DNA from: Micromonospora echinaurantiaca
GTDB taxonomy: Bacteria > Actinomycetota > Actinomycetes > Mycobacteriales > Micromonosporaceae
Direction: 5' to 3'
DNA: 64,000 nt
Assembly (NCBI RefSeq): GCF_900090235.1
Contig: NZ_LT607750.1
Span: forward strand, 4,703,001 to 4,767,000
Each line of letters begins with the position of its first letter. The stretch's first letter is position 1. The notes under the pieces are model-generated. The model searched no databases, had not been told where the DNA came from, and worked only from the letters and a program-made list of their open reading frames with translations. Of the stretch, positions 25,255-34,720 are shown one piece after another. Position numbers and translations under genes: made by a program.

Positions 25255-28088
25255 GGCCGCTCCCCCTCGGGTTCGGCGGCCAGCCCGCCACCGGCCCGGT
25301 CGGCCGCCTCGATGTGCCGGTCCACCTGGGTGCCGAGGCTGCGCAGGATGTCCAGCACCAGCCCGACCACCACCAGGTAGACGCCGATGTCGAAGAAGAG
25401 CGAGGTGACCAGGTAGAAATCGCCGATCAGCGGCAGCGACAGGTCGATCTTCGCGCTCTGCAGCACCGACCCGCCGGCGGCCAGCGCGATCACTCCACTG
25501 CCCACCGAGACGGCGAGCCCGGCGCCGAGCAGGGTGCCGGCGCTGACCGGGGCCGCCTCGGCCAGCTCGTACCGGCCGCCGGCCAGGTAGCGCACCACCA
25601 ACGCGAGGCTCGCCACCAGGCCGCCGGAAAACCCGCCGCCCGGCGCGTTGTGCCCGGAGAAGAGCAGGAACAGGGATAACAGCACCACGGTGTGGAAGAT
25701 CAGCCGGGTGATCACCTCCAGCACCAGGGACCGGCGCCGCTCCTGGAGCCGGGCTCCGCCGCGCAGCCAGACCGGGCGCTCCGGGCGGGCCGGTCGGCCC
25801 GAGGGCTCCGGCCGGCGCGGACGCGGCCCGGTGCGGGACCGCTCGAAGATCAGGCTGGCCACCCCGGTCGCCGCCACCACCAGCACCGAGAGCTCACCCA
25901 TGGTGTCCCAGGCGCGGATGTCGACCAGGGTCACGTTGACCACGTTGCGGCCGTAGCCCTCGCTCACCGCCAGGGCCGGGAAGGCGTCCGCGATGGGAGT
26001 CGCCTGACGCGCGGTCGCGGCGGTCAGGGCCAGGCCGGCGGTGACCACGCCGGCGGCCACCCCGATCGCCCGCCGCGCCCAACGGCTGCGCCGCAACGGC
26101 CGGGCCGAGAACCGGTCCGGCAGCCGGCGCAGCACCAGCACGAAGATCGCGATGGTGGCCGTCTCCACCAGGAACTGGGTCAGCGCCAGGTCCGGCGCGC
26201 CGTAGAGCACGAAGAGCATGGCGGTGCCGTAGCCGGTGGTGCCGACGAGCAGCATCGCGGTCAACCGGCGGCGGGCGTTGACGGCGAGCACCGCGGCCAC
26301 GGTGATCACCAGGAGCACGACCGGTTGCAGCGGCGTGTACCACAGTGCGACGCCCTGCGCCCAGGGCCGGGCGAGCAGCATCGCTCCGCCGGGGACCACG
26401 ACCAGCGCCACCAGGATGACGCCGAGGTACTGCGGCAGCGAACCCCGCTGGGTGACGGCGGTGACGTCGGCGGCGACCCGGTCGAAGCGGCCGATCACCC
26501 ACTCGTACCCCTGGTTGCCGTTCACCGGCGCGCGGAGCCGGGCCAGCACCGGGGCCAGCGGACCGCGCAGCACGAAGAGCAGCGCGCCGCCGGCCACCGC
26601 GAGGGCGGAGAAGCCGAGCGCGGGGGTCAGGCCGTGCCACAGCGCCAGGTGCGCGCCGACGCTGCCGAAGAGTTCGGCGTACGGGTTGACCAGGCCGTCC
26701 AGCGTTCCGGCGGCCGGGCCGGCGACCAGCCCGACCCCGGCCAGCAGGGCGGGCGGCAGCAGCATCGGCCACGCGACCCGCCCGACGTCGGTGGTCGGCA
26801 CCTGCGGCCGGGTGGCGAACGCGCCCCAGACGAACCGGGCGCTGTACGCCACCGTCAGCGCGGTGCCGGCGACCAGGACGGCGAGGGCGAGCGGCCGGTC
26901 GGTGAACGCGGCCAGCACCGCCTCCTTGGCGACGAAGCCGACCAGCGGTGGCAGGCCGGCCATCGACGCCGCGGCCAGCACCGCGACGGTGGCCAGCAGC
27001 GGCGCGGCACGGCCCAGCCCGGACAGTTCGGTCAGGTCCCGGGTGCCGGTGCGGTGGTCGATGATGCCCACGACGAGGAAGAGCGCCGCCTTGAACAGCG
27101 CGTGCGCGAGCAGCATCGCGACGGCGGCCAGCGCCGCGTCCGGGGTGCCCACCCCGGTCACCGCCATCAGCAGGCCGAGCTGGCTCACCGTCCCGTACGC
27201 CAGCAGCAGCTTCAGGTCGGTCTGCCGCAATGCCGCCCAACCACCGACGACCAGGGTGGCCAGGCCGCCGACCAGCACCACCGGCCGCCACGGGGCGACC
27301 GCGGCGAGCACCGGCGCGAGCAGCCCGACCAGGTAGACGCCGGCCTTCACCATCGCCGCCGCGTGCAGGTACGCGCTGACCGGCGTGGGCGCCGCCATCG
27401 CCACCGGCAGCCAGGTGTTGAACGGCAGCACCGCCGACTTGGCCAGCGCCCCGACCAGGATCAGCACCACCACCGTGCTGAGGTACGCCCCGTCGGGCAG
27501 CGGCCCGGCGGCGATCTCCGACCAGCGGTAGCTGCCGGCGTGCTCGCCGAGCATGACGAACCCGACCAGCATGGTCAGCCCGCCGAGCGTGGTGACGGTC
27601 AGCGCCTGGGCGGCCGCCCAGCGGCTGGACCGACGCTCGGTGCTGTGCCCGATCAGCAGGTACGAGAAGACCGTGGTGAGTTCCCAGGCGACGTAGAGCA
27701 GCAGCAGGTCGTCGGCGAGGACCAGGCCGAGCATGGCCCCGGCGAAGGCCACCATGACCGCGGCGAACCGGGCCAGCCCGAGCGAGCCGGGCCCGAAGTA
27801 GCGGGCGCTGTAGACCAGCACCAGGGCGCCGACCCCACCGATCAGCAGGGTCATCAGCCAGGACAGGGTGGTCAGCCGCAGCGCCAGCGCCATCCCGAGT
27901 TGACCGACCCAGGGGTACGTCTCGACCACCGCGCCGCCGTCGCGCACCGCGGGCGTGCGGGCCAGGGCCCAGCCGAACGCGGCGGCCGGTGCCAGCGCCA
28001 GCGGGTAACAGGCGCGCGGGCCCCACCACCGGACCAGCAGCGGCGCCACGAGGGCCGCCAGGAGGTGGAGGATCAGCAGTACGAGCAC
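25251..28088 (-). CDS. mnhA: Fused Mrp antiporter subunits A and B
   Basis: 945-residue protein combining MnhA (residues about 1-770, NuoL-like antiporter core plus the DUF4040 segment) with MnhB (about 790-945; GHNAPGGGFSGGL, FFDIGVYLVVVGL). Core motifs WELTTVFSYLLIG and PTPVSAYLHAAAMVKAGVYL are intact. GTG 28088 is chosen for the GGAG just upstream; the frame remains open to 28619 without protein-like character. The A-B fusion makes this a six-gene system (AB, C, D, E, F, G). It is the first gene of the operon, so control must act in the 310-nt region upstream. Confidence 0.92.
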   Translation of the reverse strand: MLVLLILHLLAALVAPLLVRWWGPRACYPLALAPAAAFGWALARTPAVRDGGAVVETYPWVGQLGMALALRLTTLSWLMTLLIGGVGALVLVYSARYFGPGSLGLARFAAVMVAFAGAMLGLVLADDLLLLYVAWELTTVFSYLLIGHSTERRSSRWAAAQALTVTTLGGLTMLVGFVMLGEHAGSYRWSEIAAGPLPDGAYLSTVVVLILVGALAKSAVLPFNTWLPVAMAAPTPVSAYLHAAAMVKAGVYLVGLLAPVLAAVAPWRPVVLVGGLATLVVGGWAALRQTDLKLLLAYGTVSQLGLLMAVTGVGTPDAALAAVAMLLAHALFKAALFLVVGIIDHRTGTRDLTELSGLGRAAPLLATVAVLAAASMAGLPPLVGFVAKEAVLAAFTDRPLALAVLVAGTALTVAYSARFVWGAFATRPQVPTTDVGRVAWPMLLPPALLAGVGLVAGPAAGTLDGLVNPYAELFGSVGAHLALWHGLTPALGFSALAVAGGALLFVLRGPLAPVLARLRAPVNGNQGYEWVIGRFDRVAADVTAVTQRGSLPQYLGVILVALVVVPGGAMLLARPWAQGVALWYTPLQPVVLLVITVAAVLAVNARRRLTAMLLVGTTGYGTAMLFVLYGAPDLALTQFLVETATIAIFVLVLRRLPDRFSARPLRRSRWARRAIGVAAGVVTAGLALTAATARQATPIADAFPALAVSEGYGRNVVNVTLVDIRAWDTMGELSVLVVAATGVASLIFERSRTGPRPRRPEPSGRPARPERPVWLRGGARLQERRRSLVLEVITRLIFHTVVLLSLFLLFSGHNAPGGGFSGGLVASLALVVRYLAGGRYELAEAAPVSAGTLLGAGLAVSVGSGVIALAAGGSVLQSAKIDLSLPLIGDFYLVTSLFFDIGVYLVVVGLVLDILRSLGTQVDRHIEAADRAGGGLAAEPEGERP

Positions 28089-28398
28089 CCGCACTCCAGG
28101 TCGAGGTGGCAGCGGCACCGCTGTGGTGGGACGGCACCTACGAGCGATCAGACGCCAGTTCGCCGCTCGACGGGCGGTTTTGCCGGAAATCGCCCGCCCA
28201 ACGCCGCGCCGTGCCGCCCGTGCCCCGCCGCTCCCGTGCGCGTCCGTCGGCTCCCGGGTCGCGGTCGGTCTCGTGATCGTCTGCTGGCTGGCAGGTCGTC
28301 GACGGACGGGCGTGCCTGCCGAGGGACAGACGATCAACGGGACGACTCGGGCTCCGGGCGAGCGCGACGCCGGCGCTGTTGGCCGGGGGCTTTCGGTG
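28089..28398. other. Intergenic region upstream of the Mrp operon
   Basis: 310 nt without a convincing gene. It holds the presumed mnh promoter (minus strand) and two structured elements. One is a 10-bp stem with one wobble and a TGCCGG loop at 28171-28196. The other is a larger nested stem at 28275-28335. No clear -10/-35 pair was identified. Confidence 0.5.
28275..28335. repeat. Nested inverted repeat upstream of the Mrp operon
   Basis: Outer arms GATCGTCTG (28275-28283) and CAGACGATC (28327-28335) pair perfectly; inner arms GGCAGG (28290-28295) and CCTGCC (28315-28320) pair within. It could be a terminator of the hypothetical gene at 28399 or a leader structure of the mnh mRNA. Confidence 0.45.
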
Positions 28399-28785
28399 TC
28401 AGTGGAGCGCGACGTCGGCAGCGGGCAGCGCCTGCTCCCGGGCCGGCCGGTCCCACCGTGCCTCCACCAGCAGGTCGGGGCGGCCGAGCTGGCGTACCAC
28501 CCGGTTGACCACCCGCTGGGCGGCGGTGAGCGACCGGACCGAGAGCAACCGGCCGCGGCTCTCCCGGCGGAGCACGAAGAAGTGCACCGCGGCGCGGACC
28601 TGGCCGCGGTCGGCGGCACTGGCCTGGGCGGTGGAGACCACCAGCTCGCGCAGGCAGGCGGCGAGGCGCTCGGCCAGCTCCAGCTCGGGGCCGGTGAGGC
28701 CGGCGCGGACGGCGGCGAGATGACTCTCGACCTTACGGATCAGCACGTCGGTGCCGGGCTCGAAGCTCCGCTGCTCGACCGCCAT
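28399..28785 (-). CDS. Hypothetical protein
   Basis: 128 residues, mostly helical in appearance, with regular charged/Leu spacing (LIRKVESHLAAVRAGLTGPELELAERLAA) and no membrane segment or signal. GGAGGGG lies just upstream of ATG 28785 and codon use is typical, so it is a real gene. No family recognised. It diverges from the lhr gene (108 nt between starts) and lies upstream of the Mrp operon in the same direction, separated by a structured gap. Confidence 0.75.
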   Translation of the reverse strand: MAVEQRSFEPGTDVLIRKVESHLAAVRAGLTGPELELAERLAACLRELVVSTAQASAADRGQVRAAVHFFVLRRESRGRLLSVRSLTAAQRVVNRVVRQLGRPDLLVEARWDRPAREQALPAADVALH

Positions 28786-28893
28786 CCGACCCCTCCGCCC
28801 CGCTGCGCGTTGCGAGTGAAGTTACTTTATGTTGCGCCGCCCTAGCAAGCAGTTAAGTGAGACGTACCGCGTTCAACGTCGCATCCGTCGCGT

Positions 28894-31800
28894 ATGAGCC
28901 GGACCCGGACAGACTCCCCGCCCGCCATGGGCGGGATGTCAGACCGCCGGGGCAGGATGGAGGGCGTGGCGGAGGTACGAGGCGGCGACGGTCCGGCGGA
29001 GCGTCCGGGCGACTTCCCGGCGATGCCGGCGGGCGACCCGGAGGCGGCCGCGGCGCTCGCCGGTTTCGGCCCGGCCACCCGCGAGTGGTTCCGCGCCGCC
29101 TTCGCCGCCCCCACCGCGGCGCAGACCGGCGCCTGGCGCTCGATCGCCGCCCGGCGCAACGCCCTGGTGGTGGCGCCCACCGGTTCCGGCAAGACGCTCG
29201 CGGCGTTCCTCTGGTCGCTGGACCGGCTGGCCCGCGAGCCGGCGCCGGCCGAGCCCCGGCAGCGCTGCCGGGTGCTCTACGTCAGCCCGCTCAAGGCGCT
29301 CGCGGTCGACGTCGAACGCAACCTGCGCGCTCCGCTGGCGGGCATCCGGCAGGCCGCCACCCGGCTGGGCGTCGCCCCGCCCGACATCACCGTCGGCATG
29401 CGCACCGGCGACACCCCGGCCGACGAGCGCCGCGCCTTCGCCCGTACCCCGCCGGACATCCTCATCACCACGCCCGAGTCGCTCTTCCTGCTGCTCACCT
29501 CCGCCGCCCGGGATTCGCTGCGCGGGGTCGAGACGGTGATCGTCGACGAGGTGCACGCGGTGGCCGGCACCAAGCGCGGCGCCCACCTGGCGCTCTCCCT
29601 GGAACGCCTCGACGAGCTGCTGCCCGCCCCGGCCCAGCGGATCGGCCTCAGCGCCACGGTCCGGCCGGTCGACACCTGCGCCCGGTTCCTCGGCGGGGCC
29701 CGGCCGGTCGACGTGGTCGCCCCGCCCACCGCTAAGACGATCGAGGTCACCGTCGAGGTCCCGGTGGAGGACATGACCCGCCTCGACGAGCAGGAGCAGC
29801 CGCCCGAGGACGACCTCGGCGGGCCGGGTCCGCGCCGCGCGTCGATCTGGCCGGCGGTGGAGGAACGCGTCTTCGCGCTGATCCGGGCGCACCGGTCGAC
29901 CATCGTCTTCACCAACTCGCGCCGCTCGGCCGAGCGGCTCTGCGCCCGGCTCAACGAACTCGCCGTCGAGGAGCTGGCCGCCGCGGTGGCACCGGACGGC
30001 AGCCGCGCCGGGCCGGCGGGTGACCCGGATCCGTCAGTCCCGGGCGGCGATCCGGCGGCTCGGGCCGGCCGGCCGCCGGATGGAGCGGCCGGCCGGCGCG
30101 GTGCGGACGCCTGGGGCGGGCCGACGGGGCCGACGCGGGCGCCGCGCCAGCCGGCCGAGCTAATGGCCCAGGCCGGCGCGGTGGCCGGGGCCCCGCCGGT
30201 GATCGCCCGCGCCCATCACGGCAGCGTCTCCCGCGAGGAGCGCAAGCAGATCGAGGAGGCGCTCAAGTCCGGGCAGCTGCCCGCCGTGGTGGCCACCTCC
30301 AGCCTCGAACTCGGCATCGACATGGGCGCCGTCGACCTGGTGGTGCAGATCGAGGCGCCGCCGAGCGTGGCCGCCGGGCTGCAACGGGTCGGCCGGGCCG
30401 GCCACCAGGTGGGCGCGGTCTCCCGCGGCGTGGTCTTCCCGAAGCACCGGGGAGATCTGCTCTCGTGCACCGTGGTGGCCGAGCGGATGTCCGGCGGCGC
30501 GATCGAGGAGCTGCACTATCCGCGCAACCCGCTGGACGTGCTGGCCCAGCAGATCGTGGCGATGGTGGCGCTGGAGCCGTGGCGGGTCGGCGACCTCGCG
30601 GTGCTGGTCCGCCGGGCGGCGCCCTTCGCCGAGCTGCCCGACTCGGCGCTGCACGCGGTGCTCGACATGCTCTCCGGCCGCTACCCGTCCACCGCCTTCG
30701 CCGAGCTGCGGCCCCGGCTGGTCTGGGACCGCGCCACCGACCTGCTCACCGGCCGGCCCGGCGCGCAGCGGCTCGCGGTGACCAGCGGCGGCACCATTCC
30801 CGACCGCGGCCTCTTCGGGGTCTTCCTGGCCGGCGCCGAGCGCGCCGCGCGGGTCGGCGAGCTGGACGAGGAGATGGTCTACGAGTCCCGGGTCGGCGAC
30901 GTCTTCCTGCTCGGCTCCTCCTCCTGGCGGATCGAGGAGATCACCCCCGACCGGGTGCTGGTGTCGCCGGCCCCCGGGCAGGCGGCGAAGATGCCGTTCT
31001 GGAAGGGCGACCAGCTGGGGCGCCCGGTGGAGCTGGGCCGGGCGATCGGCGCCCGGGTGCGGGCACTGCTGCGGCAGAGCGACGAGGCGGCGGTCGCCGC
31101 GCTGCGCGCCGGCGGGCTGGACGACTGGGCCGCCGGCAACCTGATGGCCTACCTGCGCGAGCAGCGGGCCGCCACCCGCGCCCTGCCGGACGACCGCACC
31201 GTGGTGGTGGAGCGGTTCCGCGACGAGCTGGGCGACTGGCGGCTGGCCGTGCACAGCGTGCTCGGCGCCCGGGTGAACGGGCCGTGGGCGCTGGCGATCG
31301 GGCGCCGACTGGCCGAGCGCTACGGGGTGGACGCCCAGGTGATGCCGGCCGACGACGGCATCGTCGTGCGGCTGCCGGACACCGCCGACGAGCCGCCCGG
31401 CGCCGACGTGGTGGTCTTCGACCCGGACGAGATCGCCCAACTGGTCGAGGAGTCGGTCGGCACGTCCGCGCTCTTCGCCGCCCGGTTCCGGGAGTGCGCC
31501 GCGCGGTCGCTGCTGCTGCCCCGCCGCGACCCGCGCCGCCGCCAGCCGCTCTGGCAGCAGCGCCAGCGGGCCGCCCAGCTGCTCGACGTGGCCCGCGATT
31601 ACGCCGACTTCCCGGTCACCCTGGAGGCGGCCCGGGAGTGCCTGCAGGACGTCTTCGACCAGCCGGCGCTGGCCGAGCTGATGCGCGACCTGGCCGCCCG
31701 GAAGGTGCGGCTGGTCGAGGTGGAGACGTCCCAGCCGTCACCCTTCGCCCGGTCACTGCTCTTCGGCTACGTCGGCGCCTTCCTCTACGAGGGCGACGCC

Positions 31801-33732
31801 CCGCTGGCCGAGCGGCGGGCCGCCGCGCTGGCGCTGGACTCGGCCCTGCTCGGCGAGCTGCTCGGCCGGGTCGACCTGCGTGAGCTGCTCGACCCGGCGG
31901 TGCTGGCCGAGACCGAACGGCAGCTGCGCTGGCTGACCGAGCAGCGCCGCCCGCGCGACCCGGAGGACGTGGTCGAGCTGCTCCGCGTGATCGGCGACCT
32001 GAGCACAGACGAGCTGGCCGACCGCGGCGCGCCGGCCGACTGGCTGACCGAGCTGGCGGCGGCCCGCCGGGTGCTGCGGGTGCGCATCGCCGGCGAGGAG
32101 CGGTGGGTGGGCGTCGAGGACGCCAGCCGGCTGCGCGACGCGCTCGGCGTGGCCCTGCCGGTCGGGGTGGCCGAGGCGTACCTCGAACCGGTCGCCGACC
32201 CGCTCGGCGACCTGGTCGCCCGGTACGCCCGCACGCACGGCCCGTTCGCCGCCGCCACCTGCGCCGCCCGGTTCGGGCTCGGGGTGTTCGTGGTGGAGCA
32301 GGCGCTGCGCCGGCTCGCCGCCACCGGGCGGGTGGTCTCCGGCGAGTTCGCCCCGGACACCGTCGGCACCCAGTGGTGCGACGCCGAGGTGCTGCGCCTG
32401 CTGCGCCGCCGGTCGCTCGCGGCGTTGCGCCGGGAGATCGAGCCGGCGCCGCCCCGGGCGCTGGCCGCGTTCCTGCCGCGCTGGCAGCAGGTGGGCTCGT
32501 CGGCCCGCGGGGTGGAGGCGGTGGCCGCGGCGGTCGAGCAGTTGCAGGGGGCGGCGGTCCCGGCGTCCGCGCTGGAGCGGCTGGTGCTGCCCGGCCGGGT
32601 CGCCGACTACTCCCCCGCCCAGCTCGACGAGCTCTGCGCCAGCGGCGAGGTGGTGTGGGCCGGCTCGGGGGCGATCTCCGGTGGGGACGGCTGGGTCACC
32701 CTGGCGTACGCGGACGCCGCGCCGCTGCTGCTCCCCCCACCGGACGAGGCGCTCACCCGTACCCCGCTGCACGACGCCGTGCTGGACGCGCTCGGCGACG
32801 GTCAGGCGCTGTTCTTCCGGTCGCTGGCCGACCGGGTCGGCTCGACCGACGACGCCGCGCTGGCCGCCGCCATCTGGGATCTGGTGTGGGCGGGTCGGCT
32901 GACCAACGACACGCTCGCCCCGCTGCGCGCGGCGCTCGGCGGCGGCGGCGCGCACCGGTCCCGCCCGACCGCGGCGCGCACCCGCTACCGGCGCCCCGGC
33001 CGGGTGGCGCTGCCGAGCCGGGGCGGCCCGCCCACCGTCGCCGGCCGCTGGTCGCGGCTGCCCGACCGCGACACCGACCCGACCCGCCGGGCCGCCGCGC
33101 TGGCCGACGTGCTGCTCGAACGGCACGGGGTGGTCACTCGGGGCGCGGTGGTGGCCGAGCAGGTGGCCGGCGGTTTCGCCGCGGTCTACCCGGTGCTCTC
33201 CGCGCTGGAGGAACGCGGCGCGGCCCGGCGCGGCTACTTCGTGGAGGGGCTGGGCGCGGCGCAGTTCGCGGTGCCCGGCGCGGTGGACCGGATCCGCGCG
33301 CTGGCCGAGCCGGCCGACGGCGGGCCCGGTCGCGGCGGCGGGCCGACGCTGGTGCTCGCGGCCACCGACCCGGCCAACCCGTACGGGGCGGCGCTGCCGT
33401 GGCCGGAGCGGGTGGTCGACTCCGGCGACGGGGCGGCCCCGGCCACCGGGCACCGGGCGGGTCGCAAGGCCGGCGCCCTCGTGGTGCTGGTCGGCGGCGA
33501 CCTGGTGCTCTACGTGGAGCGGGGCGGGCGGACGATCCTCTCCTTCACCGACGACGCGGACGCCCTCGCCGCAGCCGGCAAGGCGCTCGCCGACGCGGTC
33601 CACTCGGGCGCGTTGGGCGCCATGTCGGTGGAGCGCGCCGACGGCGAGGCGGTGCACTCCTCGCCGCTGCGTGACGCGCTCACCGCGGCCGGCTTCCGCA
33701 CCACCCCGCGCGGGCTGCGCCTGCGCGGCTGA
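28894..33732 (+). CDS. lhr: Lhr-type ATP-dependent helicase
   Basis: About 1612-residue large helicase-related protein. An SF2 core has Walker A APTGSGKT (about 92-99), DEVH, and motif VI QRVGRAGH (near 495), followed by the winged-helix and beta-barrel module and the long Lhr C-terminal region. Lhr translocates 3'-5' on single-stranded DNA and unwinds RNA:DNA hybrids. Between the RecA-like lobes (codons about 365-420) there is a Pro/Gly/Ala-rich low-complexity insertion. Start uncertain: ATG 28936 or 28957 are equally plausible. In M. tuberculosis lhr lies beside a nei gene; here nei is 2.5 kb downstream. Confidence 0.92.
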   Translation: MSRTRTDSPPAMGGMSDRRGRMEGVAEVRGGDGPAERPGDFPAMPAGDPEAAAALAGFGPATREWFRAAFAAPTAAQTGAWRSIAARRNALVVAPTGSGKTLAAFLWSLDRLAREPAPAEPRQRCRVLYVSPLKALAVDVERNLRAPLAGIRQAATRLGVAPPDITVGMRTGDTPADERRAFARTPPDILITTPESLFLLLTSAARDSLRGVETVIVDEVHAVAGTKRGAHLALSLERLDELLPAPAQRIGLSATVRPVDTCARFLGGARPVDVVAPPTAKTIEVTVEVPVEDMTRLDEQEQPPEDDLGGPGPRRASIWPAVEERVFALIRAHRSTIVFTNSRRSAERLCARLNELAVEELAAAVAPDGSRAGPAGDPDPSVPGGDPAARAGRPPDGAAGRRGADAWGGPTGPTRAPRQPAELMAQAGAVAGAPPVIARAHHGSVSREERKQIEEALKSGQLPAVVATSSLELGIDMGAVDLVVQIEAPPSVAAGLQRVGRAGHQVGAVSRGVVFPKHRGDLLSCTVVAERMSGGAIEELHYPRNPLDVLAQQIVAMVALEPWRVGDLAVLVRRAAPFAELPDSALHAVLDMLSGRYPSTAFAELRPRLVWDRATDLLTGRPGAQRLAVTSGGTIPDRGLFGVFLAGAERAARVGELDEEMVYESRVGDVFLLGSSSWRIEEITPDRVLVSPAPGQAAKMPFWKGDQLGRPVELGRAIGARVRALLRQSDEAAVAALRAGGLDDWAAGNLMAYLREQRAATRALPDDRTVVVERFRDELGDWRLAVHSVLGARVNGPWALAIGRRLAERYGVDAQVMPADDGIVVRLPDTADEPPGADVVVFDPDEIAQLVEESVGTSALFAARFRECAARSLLLPRRDPRRRQPLWQQRQRAAQLLDVARDYADFPVTLEAARECLQDVFDQPALAELMRDLAARKVRLVEVETSQPSPFARSLLFGYVGAFLYEGDAPLAERRAAALALDSALLGELLGRVDLRELLDPAVLAETERQLRWLTEQRRPRDPEDVVELLRVIGDLSTDELADRGAPADWLTELAAARRVLRVRIAGEERWVGVEDASRLRDALGVALPVGVAEAYLEPVADPLGDLVARYARTHGPFAAATCAARFGLGVFVVEQALRRLAATGRVVSGEFAPDTVGTQWCDAEVLRLLRRRSLAALRREIEPAPPRALAAFLPRWQQVGSSARGVEAVAAAVEQLQGAAVPASALERLVLPGRVADYSPAQLDELCASGEVVWAGSGAISGGDGWVTLAYADAAPLLLPPPDEALTRTPLHDAVLDALGDGQALFFRSLADRVGSTDDAALAAAIWDLVWAGRLTNDTLAPLRAALGGGGAHRSRPTAARTRYRRPGRVALPSRGGPPTVAGRWSRLPDRDTDPTRRAAALADVLLERHGVVTRGAVVAEQVAGGFAAVYPVLSALEERGAARRGYFVEGLGAAQFAVPGAVDRIRALAEPADGGPGRGGGPTLVLAATDPANPYGAALPWPERVVDSGDGAAPATGHRAGRKAGALVVLVGGDLVLYVERGGRTILSFTDDADALAAAGKALADAVHSGALGAMSVERADGEAVHSSPLRDALTAAGFRTTPRGLRLRG

Positions 33733-33785
33733 CCAGCCGCTCGCCGGTCCAGGCGGGCCGCCGTCGACCGGGCGTGCCGGGGGTC

Positions 33786-33930
33786 ACGCACCGCACCCCG
33801 GCCGCACCGGGCACGGTCGCTTCAGGCACGGCCGCACCGGGCCCGGTGGCCCAGGCACGACCGCCGGGCAGGGCGGCAGCAGGAACGGCCACACCGGGCA
33901 CTGGCGCACGAGGCACGGCCACACGGTCGC
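33786..33930. repeat. Degenerate GGCACGGCC-rich repeats between lhr and lipoprotein gene
   Basis: About 145 nt between convergent genes consist of imperfect copies of a GGCACGGCCRCACCGGGC-like unit with variable spacing, including a perfect 14-nt palindrome CACCGGGCCCGGTG at 33835-33848. No gene-like frame. It probably includes the terminator for lhr. Confidence 0.45.
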
Positions 33931-33933
33931 CGG

Positions 33934-34518
33934 TCAGCGCAGGGTGGCCAGGACCTGCTCGTACCGGGCGCGGTCGGCGGCGGGAGTCTTCGCTTCCAGG
34001 TAGTTGAGCACCACGGCGCCGCGCCGGAACGACTGACCGCTCCATGTCTCGGCGATGTCGCCGGCGCTGGTCTCGTCCGGGAAGACGTAGACGGTGACCC
34101 CGTCGGTGGCGACGATCTCCGAGCAGCCCAGCCCGAGCCCGTCCGGCCCGCAGTCGGCCGAGCGGTCCCGCGGGTTGCCCGCCTTCAGCCCGGCCGCCCG
34201 GAACGCGGCGACGACCTGCCGCGCACCGGGCGCCCCGGCGGGCCGGGCGGGCAGCACCACCGGCGGCGGCCCGGCCGGACGGCGTTCCGTGGTGACGCTC
34301 GGCCCCACCGGCACGGCGCGGCCCGGCGGATCGGCAGCGGTGGTGCCGCCCGGGGTGGTCGGTGGCGCGGCCGGGACGGCCGGCCCGGTGTGTCCGACGC
34401 CGGTCGAGGCGGAGGCACCGGCGGCACCCGGCCGCTGGTCGCCGTCGTCACCGCAGGCGGCGGTCAGCGCGGCCGTGATCACGAGCACCGCGATGGCGGG
34501 CAGCTTCCGGTTGGTCAC
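33934..34518 (-). CDS. Putative lipoprotein
   Basis: 194 residues. GTG 34518 opens a signal of about 20 residues with a lipobox LTAAC; the frame is open further upstream but without signal-like sequence. A Pro/Thr/Gly-rich spacer (about 25-90) leads to a small C-terminal domain (about 100-194) with two cysteines (SADCGPDG, GCSEIV) that could form a disulfide, and the segment VTVYVFPDETSAGDIAETW. No family recognised; presumably attached to the outside of the cell membrane. It ends towards lhr and diverges from the acetyltransferase at 34721. Confidence 0.65.
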   Translation of the reverse strand: MTNRKLPAIAVLVITAALTAACGDDGDQRPGAAGASASTGVGHTGPAVPAAPPTTPGGTTAADPPGRAVPVGPSVTTERRPAGPPPVVLPARPAGAPGARQVVAAFRAAGLKAGNPRDRSADCGPDGLGLGCSEIVATDGVTVYVFPDETSAGDIAETWSGQSFRRGAVVLNYLEAKTPAADRARYEQVLATLR

Positions 34519-34646
34519 CCCGGCAGTCTGCGGACCGACCCGCCGACCCCGGCAGTGGCCGGTCGGCCAGTGCCGCTGTCCCATATTTGCCAGCACGTCC
34601 TGAAAATCCGGCGGACCCGCCCGGCCGGGTGCGGATACGATCCGGC

Positions 34647-34706
34647 CGGTCGCGGGCGGAGAGGCGGCGGTCGCGGGCGGGAGAGCGACCGTCGCAGACC
34701 GTCGCA
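34647..34706. repeat. Short tandem repeats before the acetyltransferase gene
   Basis: Two imperfect 21-nt copies starting CGGTCGCGGGCGG (34647 and 34668) followed by two perfect 10-nt copies of GACCGTCGCA (34687-34706). They lie within the 5' flank of the gene starting at 34721. No function evident. Confidence 0.5.
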
Positions 34707-34720
34707 GGCGGGGAGGCGGG

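Noticed and set aside
33786..33930. Repeated units resembling a CRISPR array
   Set aside because: Units are short, imperfect and irregularly spaced, with no unique spacers and no cas genes.
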